Shown here in pieces: positions 39,504 through 49,563 of a stretch of DNA of 64,000 nt; the first letter of the stretch is position 1, and every line of letters begins with the position of its first letter. This DNA comes from Strigops habroptila. Lineage: Eukaryota; Chordata; Aves; Psittaciformes; Psittacidae. The DNA lies in NCBI RefSeq assembly GCF_004027225.2, contig NC_044302.2, positions 41,150,510 to 41,214,509 of the forward strand. The letters run 5' to 3'. The translations under genes and the position numbers were made by a program. The notes beneath the pieces were generated by a model. It was not told the origin of the DNA and searched no databases. It saw only the letters and a program-made list of their open reading frames with translations.

Positions 39504-41221
39504 CCGCACACAGTGTGGGGCTCAGCACGCTGATTGGCATCGAGCTTCACACAACCCAACCGAAAGAAACAGCCACTGCCAGTGAAAGAGATTCAAGTGC
39601 CCTTCCCACACATAGGCCAGGAGTCCCAGGAACTTCAAGTCAACATATTTTGTATGATCAGGAAGGAAGGGGTAGAGGTCAATGTTTTCATATTAACTCA
39701 TGACAAATCTTTGGTAGAAATGTACTCTGAAGAGAGGTTGGCAGAACTGAAGAACTTCTCGATAGCTTGCGTGAATTGTTCAGATAAGGCTTTTAAAATG
39801 CACAGCTCCATGGAGACCTCACCAAGAATTCCTGACTGGAAAAATCCCACTGCACTCTACCTCTGCAGCTGCCAAAAAGCAGCCAGTGAGAAAATATGTC
39901 TTTTCCCATCAATAAGGGTAATAATTCCCTTCCCCAAGCCAGTGTGAGTAGCCCACAGTTGTTAACTAATTCAGGCAAAACAAATAAGGTTGTGTCTCTG
40001 TTTTCAGAAAAACTGACAGCATGGAGAATTGAGATTGACATTAGAGTTTCACGAAAATAGCCTAAAAAATGGTGGGAGAGAAAAGATGAGGAGAACACTT
40101 TACCGGATGGGGTATGGAGAGAGAAAGAGAACAGGGAGTCAGAGTGGTTTTTTAAACCATGAAGACACATCTGGTTTCGCATATTGATTCTAGTAAGTTA
40201 AGAGCAGAAGGAACACTAAGGGAATGAAGGACAGAAGAGATGACCTTCATTTTGGCAGAAAGCTAAATGAAAAAGGGCTGCAATGTGTGGTTTAAGTGAA
40301 GAAATTAGGCAGTGCAGGCTTGGAAATGAAAGACAGGGAAAGAAAATGGATGAATGGAAAACACTTTTGTGGAAGAACCTGAATATAAAACTTCTAGCAA
40401 CTGATGCCTTAGCTAATACTAGTGTCTGGAAAATAGAATTTTTTAGTGCTTTCTGCTTCTTGTAGAACTTTCATAATACAAAAATCTGGTCTGTATTTTT
40501 CAAAACCCTAAATACAGGAGGGCTCTCTGTCAGAGAGCCTTTTTTGATTAATGAAGAGATGCAAATGTAAAATAAACCATTTGGTACTGTGGAAATATTT
40601 GTGAAGTATCTGAAGCACACAGTTCGGGCCCAATCTAGATCTGCTTATAGTTCAAACCAACAAAGCCGGTGGAAGTCCTGAACACCTCAAAACTTATGTA
40701 GTGATTGAGCATGTGTAGTGACTGAATTTCAGCCTTTGGTATGTAGTTGAATGGGTATTTCCTGACTGTGTTCAGTCTCTGTTCATGTTTCCTGACAGAG
40801 GGAGAAGTAGCATGAGATGATCGAGGGCCTCTTTGTGGAAATGGAGTTGGGGGTCTTGGCAAATCAAGGTTCATTCATCTGGTTTACCCCCCTGACTCAC
40901 GCATGGGTATCCAGAAATTATTTGTACCAGTTCAGTTTCTCTAATTGCTTTCAGATCTAGGGTAAGTTTGTTTCACTAAAATTGATCTGTCCCCAGCAAT
41001 TACACTACTTGGTGCAGAACTCGCTTCTGTTTTACATTTTCAGGGTAAGAAAGAAAATATATATTAAGTCTCAGTTCCTTTGGTCAGAAAATTACCCTAA
41101 GTATACATTCAGTTTAAACTGCCTGAAAGGAAAGAAGAAACTTCTCCTTGATACAGATGAACGTTTTCCCTTTTAATCTAACAACTAGAAATCGAATGAA
41201 TGTGTGTGCAATTTTAGATCC

Positions 41222-41246
41222 CAAAACCAAACCAAACCAAAACCAA
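41222..41246. repeat. (CCAAA)n short repeat
   Basis: Several AACCAAACC units just before the CpG island. Simple repeat. Confidence 0.85.
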
Positions 41247-42095
41247 TTTCTGAGAGTCCTTTCATTATCTGAAAATAAAAGGCAGAAAACCAGCTGTCAT
41301 AAACGAGTCATTATTTTAATTTTAATGCCACACCTCGTGGCCTGACAGCAAATCCCCTAGTTGCATTTTGTCCTTTCACCTATCTGGTTTGAAAGAAAAA
41401 AAGAAAAAAGTAGTATAAATCATGTTAAAGCAATTGCACATGTAAATGAACCCTGTGGAAACTAGATACCTTCGCGCTGAAACAATCAGAGGCTCTCCTT
41501 GCAGCGCTACTCCGGCGAGATCTAGAGGGTGGAAATTACTGCTAGAACTCTTGAGGGATCGATAGCATGCCGCCGCCTAAGGAGCGTGCACGCGGATTTT
41601 CAGCTCACCGCTTTGGGCTGTTCTGGTGGGGTTACACCGCAGTCCGCTCCCGCAGCTTGTCCGTCCGAGCCCCGATGCTCTGAGAGGTCAGCGGGGCGCG
41701 GGGGGCCCGACCCGCGGGCGGACGGGCAGGCAGGTCGGACGCCACGGCGGGAGCGCCGCCCGGCTCCGGCGGGGTCTGCGAGCCCGGTGCCCCGCGCCTC
41801 CCGCGCTCGGGGCGGCGGCGGAGCGGGGCGGGGGAAGGCGCGGGACCGGGGCGGGCCGGGGGGATTACCGCCGGCGGCGGGAGAGCGGCCTCGGCGCGGG
41901 CCCGGGAAGAGAAGGATTAATGTTTTAGCGTCGCTTGCTCCAGCTCCCGGCTGGAACGGCTCCGAGACAGGGATTAGCGCAGCGAGCGACCACGGAGGCG
42001 AGATTTGGGCGGAGGGAACGGGAAAAGGAAGACAAGCAGCCGACCGAGACCTGCGCCCGCCGCCAGCTGCGGCCCCGGCCCTCGCTCCCGCCGGG

Positions 42096-42101
42096 TATAA
42101 G
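42096..42101 (+). promoter_or_regulatory. Candidate TATA element (TATAAG) in the island
   Basis: CCGGGTATAAGGGG is flanked by GC-rich sequence, a common arrangement for a TATA box on the + strand. A start site would fall near 42125-42130. A short frame (MLGVPPPRPPQR..., about 52 codons) begins at 42156, but it has no recognisable homology. Functional use is unproven. Confidence 0.35.
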
Positions 42102-42661
42102 GGGAACGCGGCCCGGGGGTACAGCCCGTCCCCGCGCCCTCTGCCAGGCGGCAGCATGCTTGGGGTTCCGCCGCCCCGGCCTCCGCAGCGGCCCCTGCTG
42201 TCGCGCCCGCAGCCCGCCGAACAGCCGCGCATCCCTCGTGGGGCAGCGGGCACCGGCCCGGCACCGAGCCCCTACGCCGCTGCGGGCTGTTCAGGCGACT
42301 CTGGCCGGTCGTGAGCGTCCCCGCCCCGCCGGCGTCCGTCGCGCCACCCCGCCGCCTCTCCGCGCCCAGGAGCGCGGAACCACCGTAACGGTTGGAAGTC
42401 AAGGTAGCTTTGAGGGGACGGGCGGCAGCCGGGGGCGGTGTGTGCCTTCCGGTTGCACCTGCCCGACATAAGCCCGGTACCGCTCAGCGGGGAGGTGTCA
42501 CTGTCAGATCGGCACCGAAGCGAAGAGACGCCACCCCCCTCCGCCCCCGACACGCGGCAGCCCTCCCCCTTCACCTCCGTCCGCGCCGCCGGGGCCCCGC
42601 CCCTCACTCGCTAGCCCCGCCCCCTCGGGGGCACCGCCCGCAGGGGCGGGACGGGAAGGCC

Positions 42662-42673
42662 GGGCACGTGCCC
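42662..42673. promoter_or_regulatory. Perfect 12-bp palindrome GGGCACGTGCCC (E-box)
   Basis: The palindrome is centred on CACGTG, the consensus for MYC/MAX, USF and related bHLH-zip factors. GC boxes sit next to it (CCCCGCCC on the right). It lies in the densest part of the island, so it is a good candidate proximal promoter site. Confidence 0.6.
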
Positions 42674-42980
42674 CGCCCGTCGTGGCGAGCGGGGCGGGGC
42701 AGAGGGGAGGGGCGCGCTCGGCCGCCCGCCCGCCGTGGTCCAGTCCGGGCTTTGTCTCCGCCTCCGCTCGCGGAGCCGCGTCCCTGGGGGAGGGCGGCGA
42801 GGCAGAGCAGCGGCGGGACGCAGCGGCTCCCCGGTCCGATGCCCGGCAGCGCGGGGTGAGGAGCGACTGCGCCTTCCTGCCGCGGCACGGCGAGTGCCTC
42901 CGGCCTCGGAGTTTTCCTGAAGCAGCCGTCACACCGGGAGCACTTTTGGTAGAGAGGGACCAGGAGGAGACCCCGAAATG

Positions 42981-42990
42981 ACTTACCTCC
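42981..42990 (-). other. Strong splice-donor candidate on the - strand
   Basis: Read on the - strand, the sequence is CTGGAG|GTAAGTCATTT, close to the full donor consensus. The exon would end at 42987 and the intron would run left. A second GTAAGT on the - strand lies at 43010-43015 (CTCCA|GTAAGTCCC). No matching coding exon is seen. It may mark a divergent or antisense transcript from the island, or be chance. Confidence 0.35.
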
Positions 42991-43320
42991 AGAAGCGCGA
43001 CTGAATGGGACTTACTGGAGTGGAACCGTAGTGGAATTTGGGTCTGGAGAGGAGTTGCTAACGCTTTTTTCTTCTTCTTTTTTGTTCTTCTCCCTGTTCC
43101 CTCCCCTCTTCTCGCCCATCATTGGAAATGAACAAATTGCATTTGCAATTCAGAAAGTAGAAATACTAAATATTCCATCCCCCGGGAATCACACATGTAG
43201 TAATGACAAAGGATTGCAAAGGAGAGAGTGGCTCCAGTTTCCCAGAGAGATCCCCTTAAACGGATTACTAAATGGGACACTACATCAGCTAGTTGTCCTC
43301 TAGCTGCCTAGATACATGCA
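42990..43320 (+). other. Low-CpG gap inside the island, possible 5' UTR
   Basis: About 330 bp with normal base composition split the two island halves. It opens with TGGGACTTACTGGAGTGG, has a pyrimidine tract at 43065-43115, and carries a few ATGs with short frames. The loss of CpG and the uORF-like content suit a transcribed 5' UTR or a conserved non-coding piece. I do not recognise the gene. Confidence 0.3.
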
Positions 43321-43910
43321 CCGAAAAGGTACAGTACTCCTCCGTCCGTATCCCTACCTGATGTTTTGGGGTTGCTCGGAAAGGGGGGCTCTCAGGCCGC
43401 CCCGGCAGGCTCGGGAGGAGCGAGGATGGTGTGCGGTTTAAGGCTGGCTGCTGCTTTCTGTCTCGACAGCGTTTGCAGCGCCTAGGGAGGAGGAGGAGAG
43501 GCGCCTGCAAGTGCCCGCGCTGCGCTTGGTGCTGCCACTTTCCAGGCATACCGTGGCTTCGCCTTTCTTTTCTTTTTTTCCTCTTTTCCTACCCCGACTC
43601 CCTCCCCCCCAACTGGTTAACGCGCTGGCCCTGCTCCCCAGCCCCCTGGCGCGGCTTGCATGCGCGGTGCTCGAGCTCGGCTCCGCCACCCCAGCCCCCA
43701 GCCCTGCTCGCAGCGCGCCGGGGGTCTCGCCTCGGGGAGCTGGGCCGCCTGCGGGGCTGGGGCCGGGGCCGCCGCCTGCTCCTCCCGGGGCTGCCGGGCA
43801 TCGAGTGGGGCTGGGTCGGGGTGGGTGTCTTTGTTACAGGGACAATGTGGGCGCTCCGTGCAGAGGCGTAACCCCGTGGTCTCTGCTCTTCCATGCGGGG
43901 TACTTGGGTT

Positions 43911-43960
43911 GTGATTCATTTATTTATTTTTTTATATATAGATATGTAATTTTTTTTTTC
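43911..43960. promoter_or_regulatory. AT-only patch with TTTATATATA inside the island
   Basis: Fifty bases almost without G or C (ATTTATTTATTTT, TTTATATATAGATATG, then T(9)) interrupt DNA of very high GC content. It could be a TATA-containing core promoter on either strand or a nucleosome-excluding poly(dA:dT) tract. It could also be a small microsatellite insertion. Confidence 0.4.
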
Positions 43961-44260
43961 CAAGGCTGGGGTTGCTTTTTGGGGGAAGCGGCCGGGAACC
44001 GAGGAAACTTCTTCCGTGGCGCAGACCCCGGCGCTGCCGCGGGCTTTGTTCGCAATCGTGGGCTGGGGCCAAGGGCTCTCCTCCGCGCCCGCTCCCAGCG
44101 GACAGCGGACGTCTTCCCTTCCCCTCCGCCTCGGTCCCGGCCGAGGAGGGCTGCCGCCTGCCGTCCCCCTGCCCCTGGGGCAGGGCTTCTCCCCACCCTT
44201 CTCTGCCGGGCGCCGCCAGCCTCTCCCCGGCGGGCCGGTGGCTTTGCCAGCCGCTTCTCC

Positions 44261-44273
44261 CCATCTGGTGAGC
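44261..44273 (+). other. Weaker + strand splice-donor candidate
   Basis: CATCTG|GTGAGCGC, with an exon end at 44267. Another possible donor is AAG|GTGCGT, with an exon end at 44736. Both fit alternative first exons in a CpG-island promoter; neither is supported by a reading frame. Confidence 0.2.
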
Positions 44274-45154
44274 GCGGGCAGGCGGGCGCCGATCACGGGG
44301 CAGACCGGACCCCTAGGGGCAGCCAGGCGGGCGGGGACGCCGCGCGGCAGCCCAGCTCCTCTCCCTTTGCCCGCGCCCTCGCACCGCCGCTTCTTGAGCC
44401 CTTCTCCTCACGCCGGCCCTGAGGAATCCGAACGAAAGAGCGGAAGAAATAAAGTTTTTCTAAGGGGGAATAACAGGCGCACGGCACAAAGGAGCTCCTG
44501 TTCGGCCAGCCCTCCCAGAGCGGCTGCGGGGTGGCGGCGCGGCGGCCCGTACCCGTCCCGCCTCGCCGGGGAGCCCCGGGGCTGGCAACCGGACGTGGGG
44601 GGGCCGGGACCGGGGCGCGTTTGGGCAGCTGACGCCGAGGAAGGGACAGGATGGTGCCGGGGAAAGGATGATGAGGGGTTTTCACGCCCCATCCCCGTGT
44701 ACGCACGGACAGGGAAGGCTCCCAACTGAGGGCAAGGTGCGTTAGGAGCCGTGGCTGCGGCTCCGCATGAGCGGGGGCGCGCAGCACCCCCCGGGCTGTG
44801 CTCCTCCCGGCAGTGGGCCGGGAACGCGGAGCTGGGAGGCGGGGGCGAGATTTGGGGCAGCGGAGTCTCGGTCAGCCCCTGGGGCCAGTGCGGGTCAGAC
44901 CGTCCCGCTGGCGGGGAGGGCGCCGAAAAGTTTGGGTCTCCTGCATCACGCGTGCAGAAAGTACCTGTTTCTTGCGAGAGCTCGGCTGTCCCACCGCCCC
45001 TTCCTTCCTTCCTTCCTCGCTTCCCGCCCGAGGGAGGCGTTTCTTGGGGGTGGCTGCGGGCGGAGGCTGGCGGAGGAGCGGGGCTGAGGCTGCATTCCGG
45101 ACAGTTGCAGCGGAGATGCCCTTCTGCCCACCGCCTCCATCCTGCCCGGCTCTT

Positions 45155-45166
45155 CCCAGGGTGAGT
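45155..45166 (+). other. Best + strand splice-donor candidate at the island's right edge
   Basis: CCCAGG|GTGAGTCGC gives an exon end at 45160 and an intron start at 45161. It lies exactly where CpG density collapses, the usual place for the end of a first exon. The preceding ATG (45116, MPFCPPPPSCPALPR) would give a 15-residue start, Pro/Cys-rich and unlike any signal peptide or family I know. The exon may therefore be non-coding. Confidence 0.4.
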
Positions 45167-48100
45167 CGCAAGGCCGTAACTGCTGGGGTTTCCGTAAGCA
45201 AATGGCTTTGTCTTTTACTAACCTTGACCAGTTGTTCAGGGGGATATTCGTTCTTTCCTCTCCTGAGCTAATTGCTGCTTTTGAAGTTTGTAAACATGCG
45301 CGCTTGTGCATGTGTCTGTGCAGCGCGCATCTCTGGCTGCTGTAGGCTGAAAATTATTTCGCTAATGGAACGGCACAAAAAAAAGGCTTTAGTCAGCTCT
45401 GCGATAAATTGTAAAAGATGCTAGTTCCTGACTGTAAGGTGAATGCTTGATCTTCCAAAGGAGCACATGCGGCTTGCAGGTGTTATAAGTAACGAAGAGC
45501 TAGATGTCCACAACCATTTTCAGTCATAGGACTGCATGCAGTGTCTTATTATTTGACACAGATTCCGCTAATTTTTGTTTAGTATCATCAAGACCAGTAG
45601 TAATCATTAAGCTAACCTTAAAGATAGCAGCTAGAGGCGTGATTTTCCCACTGTCTTTGCAAAAATTAGTTCAGTGACTGCTTTTGGTTTTCATTCATTT
45701 AATCTGAGTGTCTTCCAGTAAGCCATTCTCATCCAAGTAATCTTTGCTTGGCGGGTAAATCCTTTCCCATCAACATGAGAAAGTCCAGCAGAGTCAGGCT
45801 TTTTTAATCAGAGGACTCGTGGAGATTTTGAGAAGTCTGTGGCATTTCTCTTAGAGTAAGATTTATGCAGCTGTTATCATGTTCAGGGCTTCCTTTGCCA
45901 TTTGTTTCCAGACCAGAAAAGCAAAATGATCTTGCTCTGGTTAACTTCTGTAATTTTATTTTGTTTGTTTTCGGGGGCCTTGGGGGTGGGGTTTTTTTGT
46001 TTGTTTTAAATTAGACCGATCTCGTGTATTGTGAGGAAATTTGGGTCTGCTCCAGCAAACCCCTTTCTTCATGGAATTGCCTCGTACATGGCTGAAAGCA
46101 AATACTAGCTTCCGTAAAATCAGGAACGTTTGTCACTCTTAAAAGAGGTGCAGTTGCCAAGGCATTTCAGTTTCTAGGGTATAATTTTATTTAAAACGAA
46201 CCTGGTTTTAATATGGTAGCTTCTCATAAAGTATAAGGCAAAGAGAACTAACTCTCTTTAAAGCTAAACAATTTCCTGTGCATAAAAACATTAATCTTCG
46301 TTCTCCACCATTCTTCACTGGAGAAAATCTCTGGCTTTCTTGGAAGTTTAATACAGAATGCCCTGTTGAGTTGAATGCTAAATGAATTTTAAAATAGTAA
46401 TACTGTAAAGTGTATATGCAACATTTGCTTTTCATGTATTCTTGAAGCATGGGTGAATACTTTCAGGAAAGATAAATCTTATGGTCACAGATGTTCTATG
46501 TATTCTCAATTAGTCTACATTAAAACCGTGTATTCTTACTTAATGGCAAAACCAACCTGATCAACTGAACTCATGCTACTTGAACCAAAAAATAATTGGG
46601 CATTAACATCTGAGAGAAACATGGCAAGCTAAAGTCTCTAGCTGCTTGAAGATGAAAGCGAATATTAGCCGTAGTCCCTTCTTAATGTTTGTAAATAGAG
46701 GATCACAGTTATTTGTGTTTAAGACTGAAGAAGGAGATAAATCGGGCTAAGGATGAGGAGTTGCCTTCATTGAATTTTTGAAAAGAAAAAAAAAAAGGAA
46801 AAAGAAAATAGAGAGATCAAATTAATGACCTGTGATAAATCCAGACTAGAAACTGTTTGCATTAAAAAGGAAGTAGGTGATTGTGAACTTGCTTGTGCAT
46901 GTTTTGTGAAGGGAAGGGGAAATTTGTCATCTTGTTTTGAAGACCCATACAAAAATACACATGAAAGGAGTTCACATGGTTTACAGCAGGGGAGCCATAA
47001 AATGTTTTAGGATTAAATTGACCTGAGCTAATACATGCCTCACATTCAACTTGTTTGCAAGAACACATTGTTATACTACTCAAACAACTGTTTTGTGTTT
47101 AGTACCTGATTCCCATACACTATACCAGAGTGCTGGAAACAACCAACCAGGTAAATTCTGGAAAATAACATTCAGCTCTATGAGATGCAGCATATGCTAG
47201 AGAAAAGTTGAACTGTACTGAATGAGAAGTATCCCAGTTTGATACAAATGCTGCAGTATTTTACCTCCTACTGTTCGTATATTGAGGAGGTAAATCTTTA
47301 GCCCTTATCTTTCCCAGTCTCATTCACCCAAGAAAGCTTTGCTTATGCAGTTGAAGCCTTGCTTGCCTGAGTAATTTTCTGAGGGTAAAGGCTGAAATAT
47401 TGCTCAAAATGGGACTTTTTTTTCTGATGTTTAGGCCCCAGTCTGAACATACTGCTCTCTGTTGGGAATCTTTGTGAGGACCTGAAGCTATAGTGCAAAT
47501 ATGTTTGCTCTGGACCAACCTTTAATGTTAAGGTCAGACCTAGGTCTGCATGTCATATCTGACATATTGTGACAAGCTTTGTCTTGATGGGGCAACAGTA
47601 AACTAAGAGGCATAAGCCATGTTTTTTACTGGTGACCATTTGAGCACTTTATGCACATTAATTCTTTGTATCAGGAGGGGGTGAGGGTATACACAGAGAT
47701 AATTTGGGCAATAAGATGCAGTCAGTGGTAGCATGGAGTCTGGCTGCTGACCAACAGCATACAGTAACCAGGAACAGTGTTCAAAGGCAGAAACAAGCAG
47801 CTAGGGGAAAGCCTATGCCCGAGCCTGACACTTCTTCATATGAATGTTTCGATAGATGCGGTAGGGTCTGCAAAGGCAGAGCATACTTACCCAGTTCAAG
47901 TGCAAACCTGGCAGGCTGGAGTGTGCATGTCTTTATTTTCTTCATGTAGTATATTGTGAGACAATTAAACCATTACCTATGGCCATGGAAATAACTGAAT
48001 ATTCACGTTTATACAGTGTTAAGAGATCTTTTAATTGTCCATGGTGAACAATGCTTGATTTTGGGTCTTGATTGCAACACGGCAACATGGCAGCATAGCT

Positions 48101-48628
48101 CAAGGGCACTGCTTTAGGATTTAAAGGGAAGAGTGCCACCTACTGTGTTATAGTTACGTACATTGCGTGTCCTGTGTGTCTTACAGAGTTCCCAAGCTGC
48201 TCGTTTTACCTGTCCTATTTTAGCAGCTGGAAAATGTGAAAGGATTCAAAATTAAATGTGATATGGAAACTGAGGGAGAAAAGAAAAATAGAAGAGGTAT
48301 GCACCTACGACAGCTCTCACCAACAGAGAGCAGTCTGGAAGTCTTAGGAGGGGTTGAGTGGAAGACAAGCGTAGAGGCATTTGCAGGTTTTGTCACTTCA
48401 GACTTATAAAAGCTGCTCGCAATTAATAGTGGTGCCACTGGAAATAGGGAAAGGGATGAAAGATCTATGCTTGCCTGCATAAAATAATCATATTCTCAGC
48501 TTTTATGCACCGGATGAACATAAATGAGGCTGCCAGACTTCTGCCCTGTGAAATGCAAAGTTCAGCTCCAGCTCCAGTTTAATTAAAAAAGGAAGTAGGT
48601 ATCACAGGTTTGAGTGTTTTTTTAATTT

Positions 48629-48715
48629 AAAACAAACAAACAAACAAACAAACAAAAAAATACCCAAACAAAAACCCAAAGCCAAACAGCTTACAAAAAT
48701 AGGAAGAAAACAAGA
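48629..48715. repeat. (AAAC)n repeat with A/C-rich tail
   Basis: Six or more AAAC units at 48629-48655, then an A-rich stretch with CCCAAA motifs to about 48715. Confidence 0.92.
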
Positions 48716-49549
48716 AAAACCCAACAGGAATTTTCCCGTAATTCACTGCAAAACCTCTTGAAGTCATTCCCAATATAGAACTGTAGTTATTTATCAGCCA
48801 AAAGGAGGGGTGTACTATGCTCTATGTGAATACAGAGTCATTTTTGTATGAAAGGAATTTTTCCCCAAACCCCAAAGTGCTTCTTTAGTGGCTGAAATAG
48901 AGATGTAAAATGAAGTAGATAAACCAGCTATTAACAGAACTGCCAGTTGCTGTATCTCTAGAGTGAAGACATATGATAATTCACTACATTCAGGGATGAC
49001 TTTCCATTAAAAGTATTGTTAATAATAGGCATTTCTATATATTTATACTGGATACTTGAAATTCACATATCGTGGACTACCCCATGCCATTTTCTCCAGG
49101 TTTTTTTTTAGCTACTGACAAAACTGCTACCAAGAAACTTTCTGCTGAAATCTAGTTTTACAACATTCATGTAGTGCTGGAGTTAGAGTTTCAAGGGGCA
49201 GATGCACAGGATTGCAGCACATGACATGTGCTGTGTGACATGACAGTGTGTGTGCTGTCCTTGATATGGGAAGCCTTTGGCTCCTTCTCCCTTGCCTTCC
49301 CCAGGTAAAGCTCTGCCTTGACTGCAGGGTTATACCCTTTGTGTGATACAGGCAAATGAAGCTTTCATATGCTTTTATGTTCTCTGTAGCCAATTTCCTT
49401 TAGTGAAAACATAATGTTTATGAAAGTGGAAAGAAATAAAAAATATTTTTATTATGCCCTTTCACCTTAGTTTGAGACCATCTAGTGGATGAAGACTATA
49501 ATACTAGTATTTTTTCTGGAGATAATAGAGTAAGTTTGATTATGCATTT

Positions 49550-49563
49550 AAAAAAAAAAAAAA
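49550..49563. repeat. Poly-A run (14)
   Basis: Fourteen A between TTT and GGTATTCC; no retroposon body seen in front. Confidence 0.9.

Larger units (their letters stand above)
31159..41469. other. Non-coding stretch upstream of the CpG island
   Basis: No exon is recognisable. It contains an (AAAT)-type run (31333-31380), a 29-base A run with a nearby 14-base T run (31756-31817), a long pyrimidine-rich tract (36365-36605) and a small pocket with a TATATAA box and several CpGs near 39.47-39.56 kb. C is at least as frequent as G on the + strand in the lines I compared, unlike the region right of the island. This would suit either intergenic sequence or a - strand transcript. Confidence 0.5.
41470..45330. 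promoter_or_regulatory. Compound CpG island (promoter region of an unnamed gene)
   Basis: CpG density jumps at about 41470 and stays very high to about 42970. It dips over about 350 bp (42990-43320), rises again to about 45180, then fades by about 45330. Everything outside is CpG-poor. GC boxes (GGGGCGGGGC near 42690 and others), a CACGTG palindrome, a CTTCCGG ETS-type site (about 42445) and pyrimidine-rich initiator-like tracts are present. Islands of nearly 4 kb usually mark promoters of developmental or neural genes. Long open frames inside it (up to about 300 codons) are Ala/Pro/Arg/Gly-rich, overlap on both strands in several frames, and reflect the lack of AT-rich stop codons. No protein family can be read in any of them, so the first exon is probably 5' UTR and the gene is left unnamed. 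Confidence 0.93.

Noticed and set aside
42134-42155. CTCF site at CTGCCAGGCGGCAG
   Set aside because: It is a short palindrome, and key C positions left of the core do not fit the CTCF consensus.
41529-42314. 261-codon + strand open frame in the CpG island
   Set aside because: Ala/Arg/Pro/Gly-rich, overlapped by equally long frames on both strands, with no family likeness. Stops are simply rare in such GC-rich DNA.
43511-44422. 303-codon + strand open frame
   Set aside because: Runs through the AT patch and GC-rich parts without any domain; its head is not a clear ATG in good context; composition artefact.
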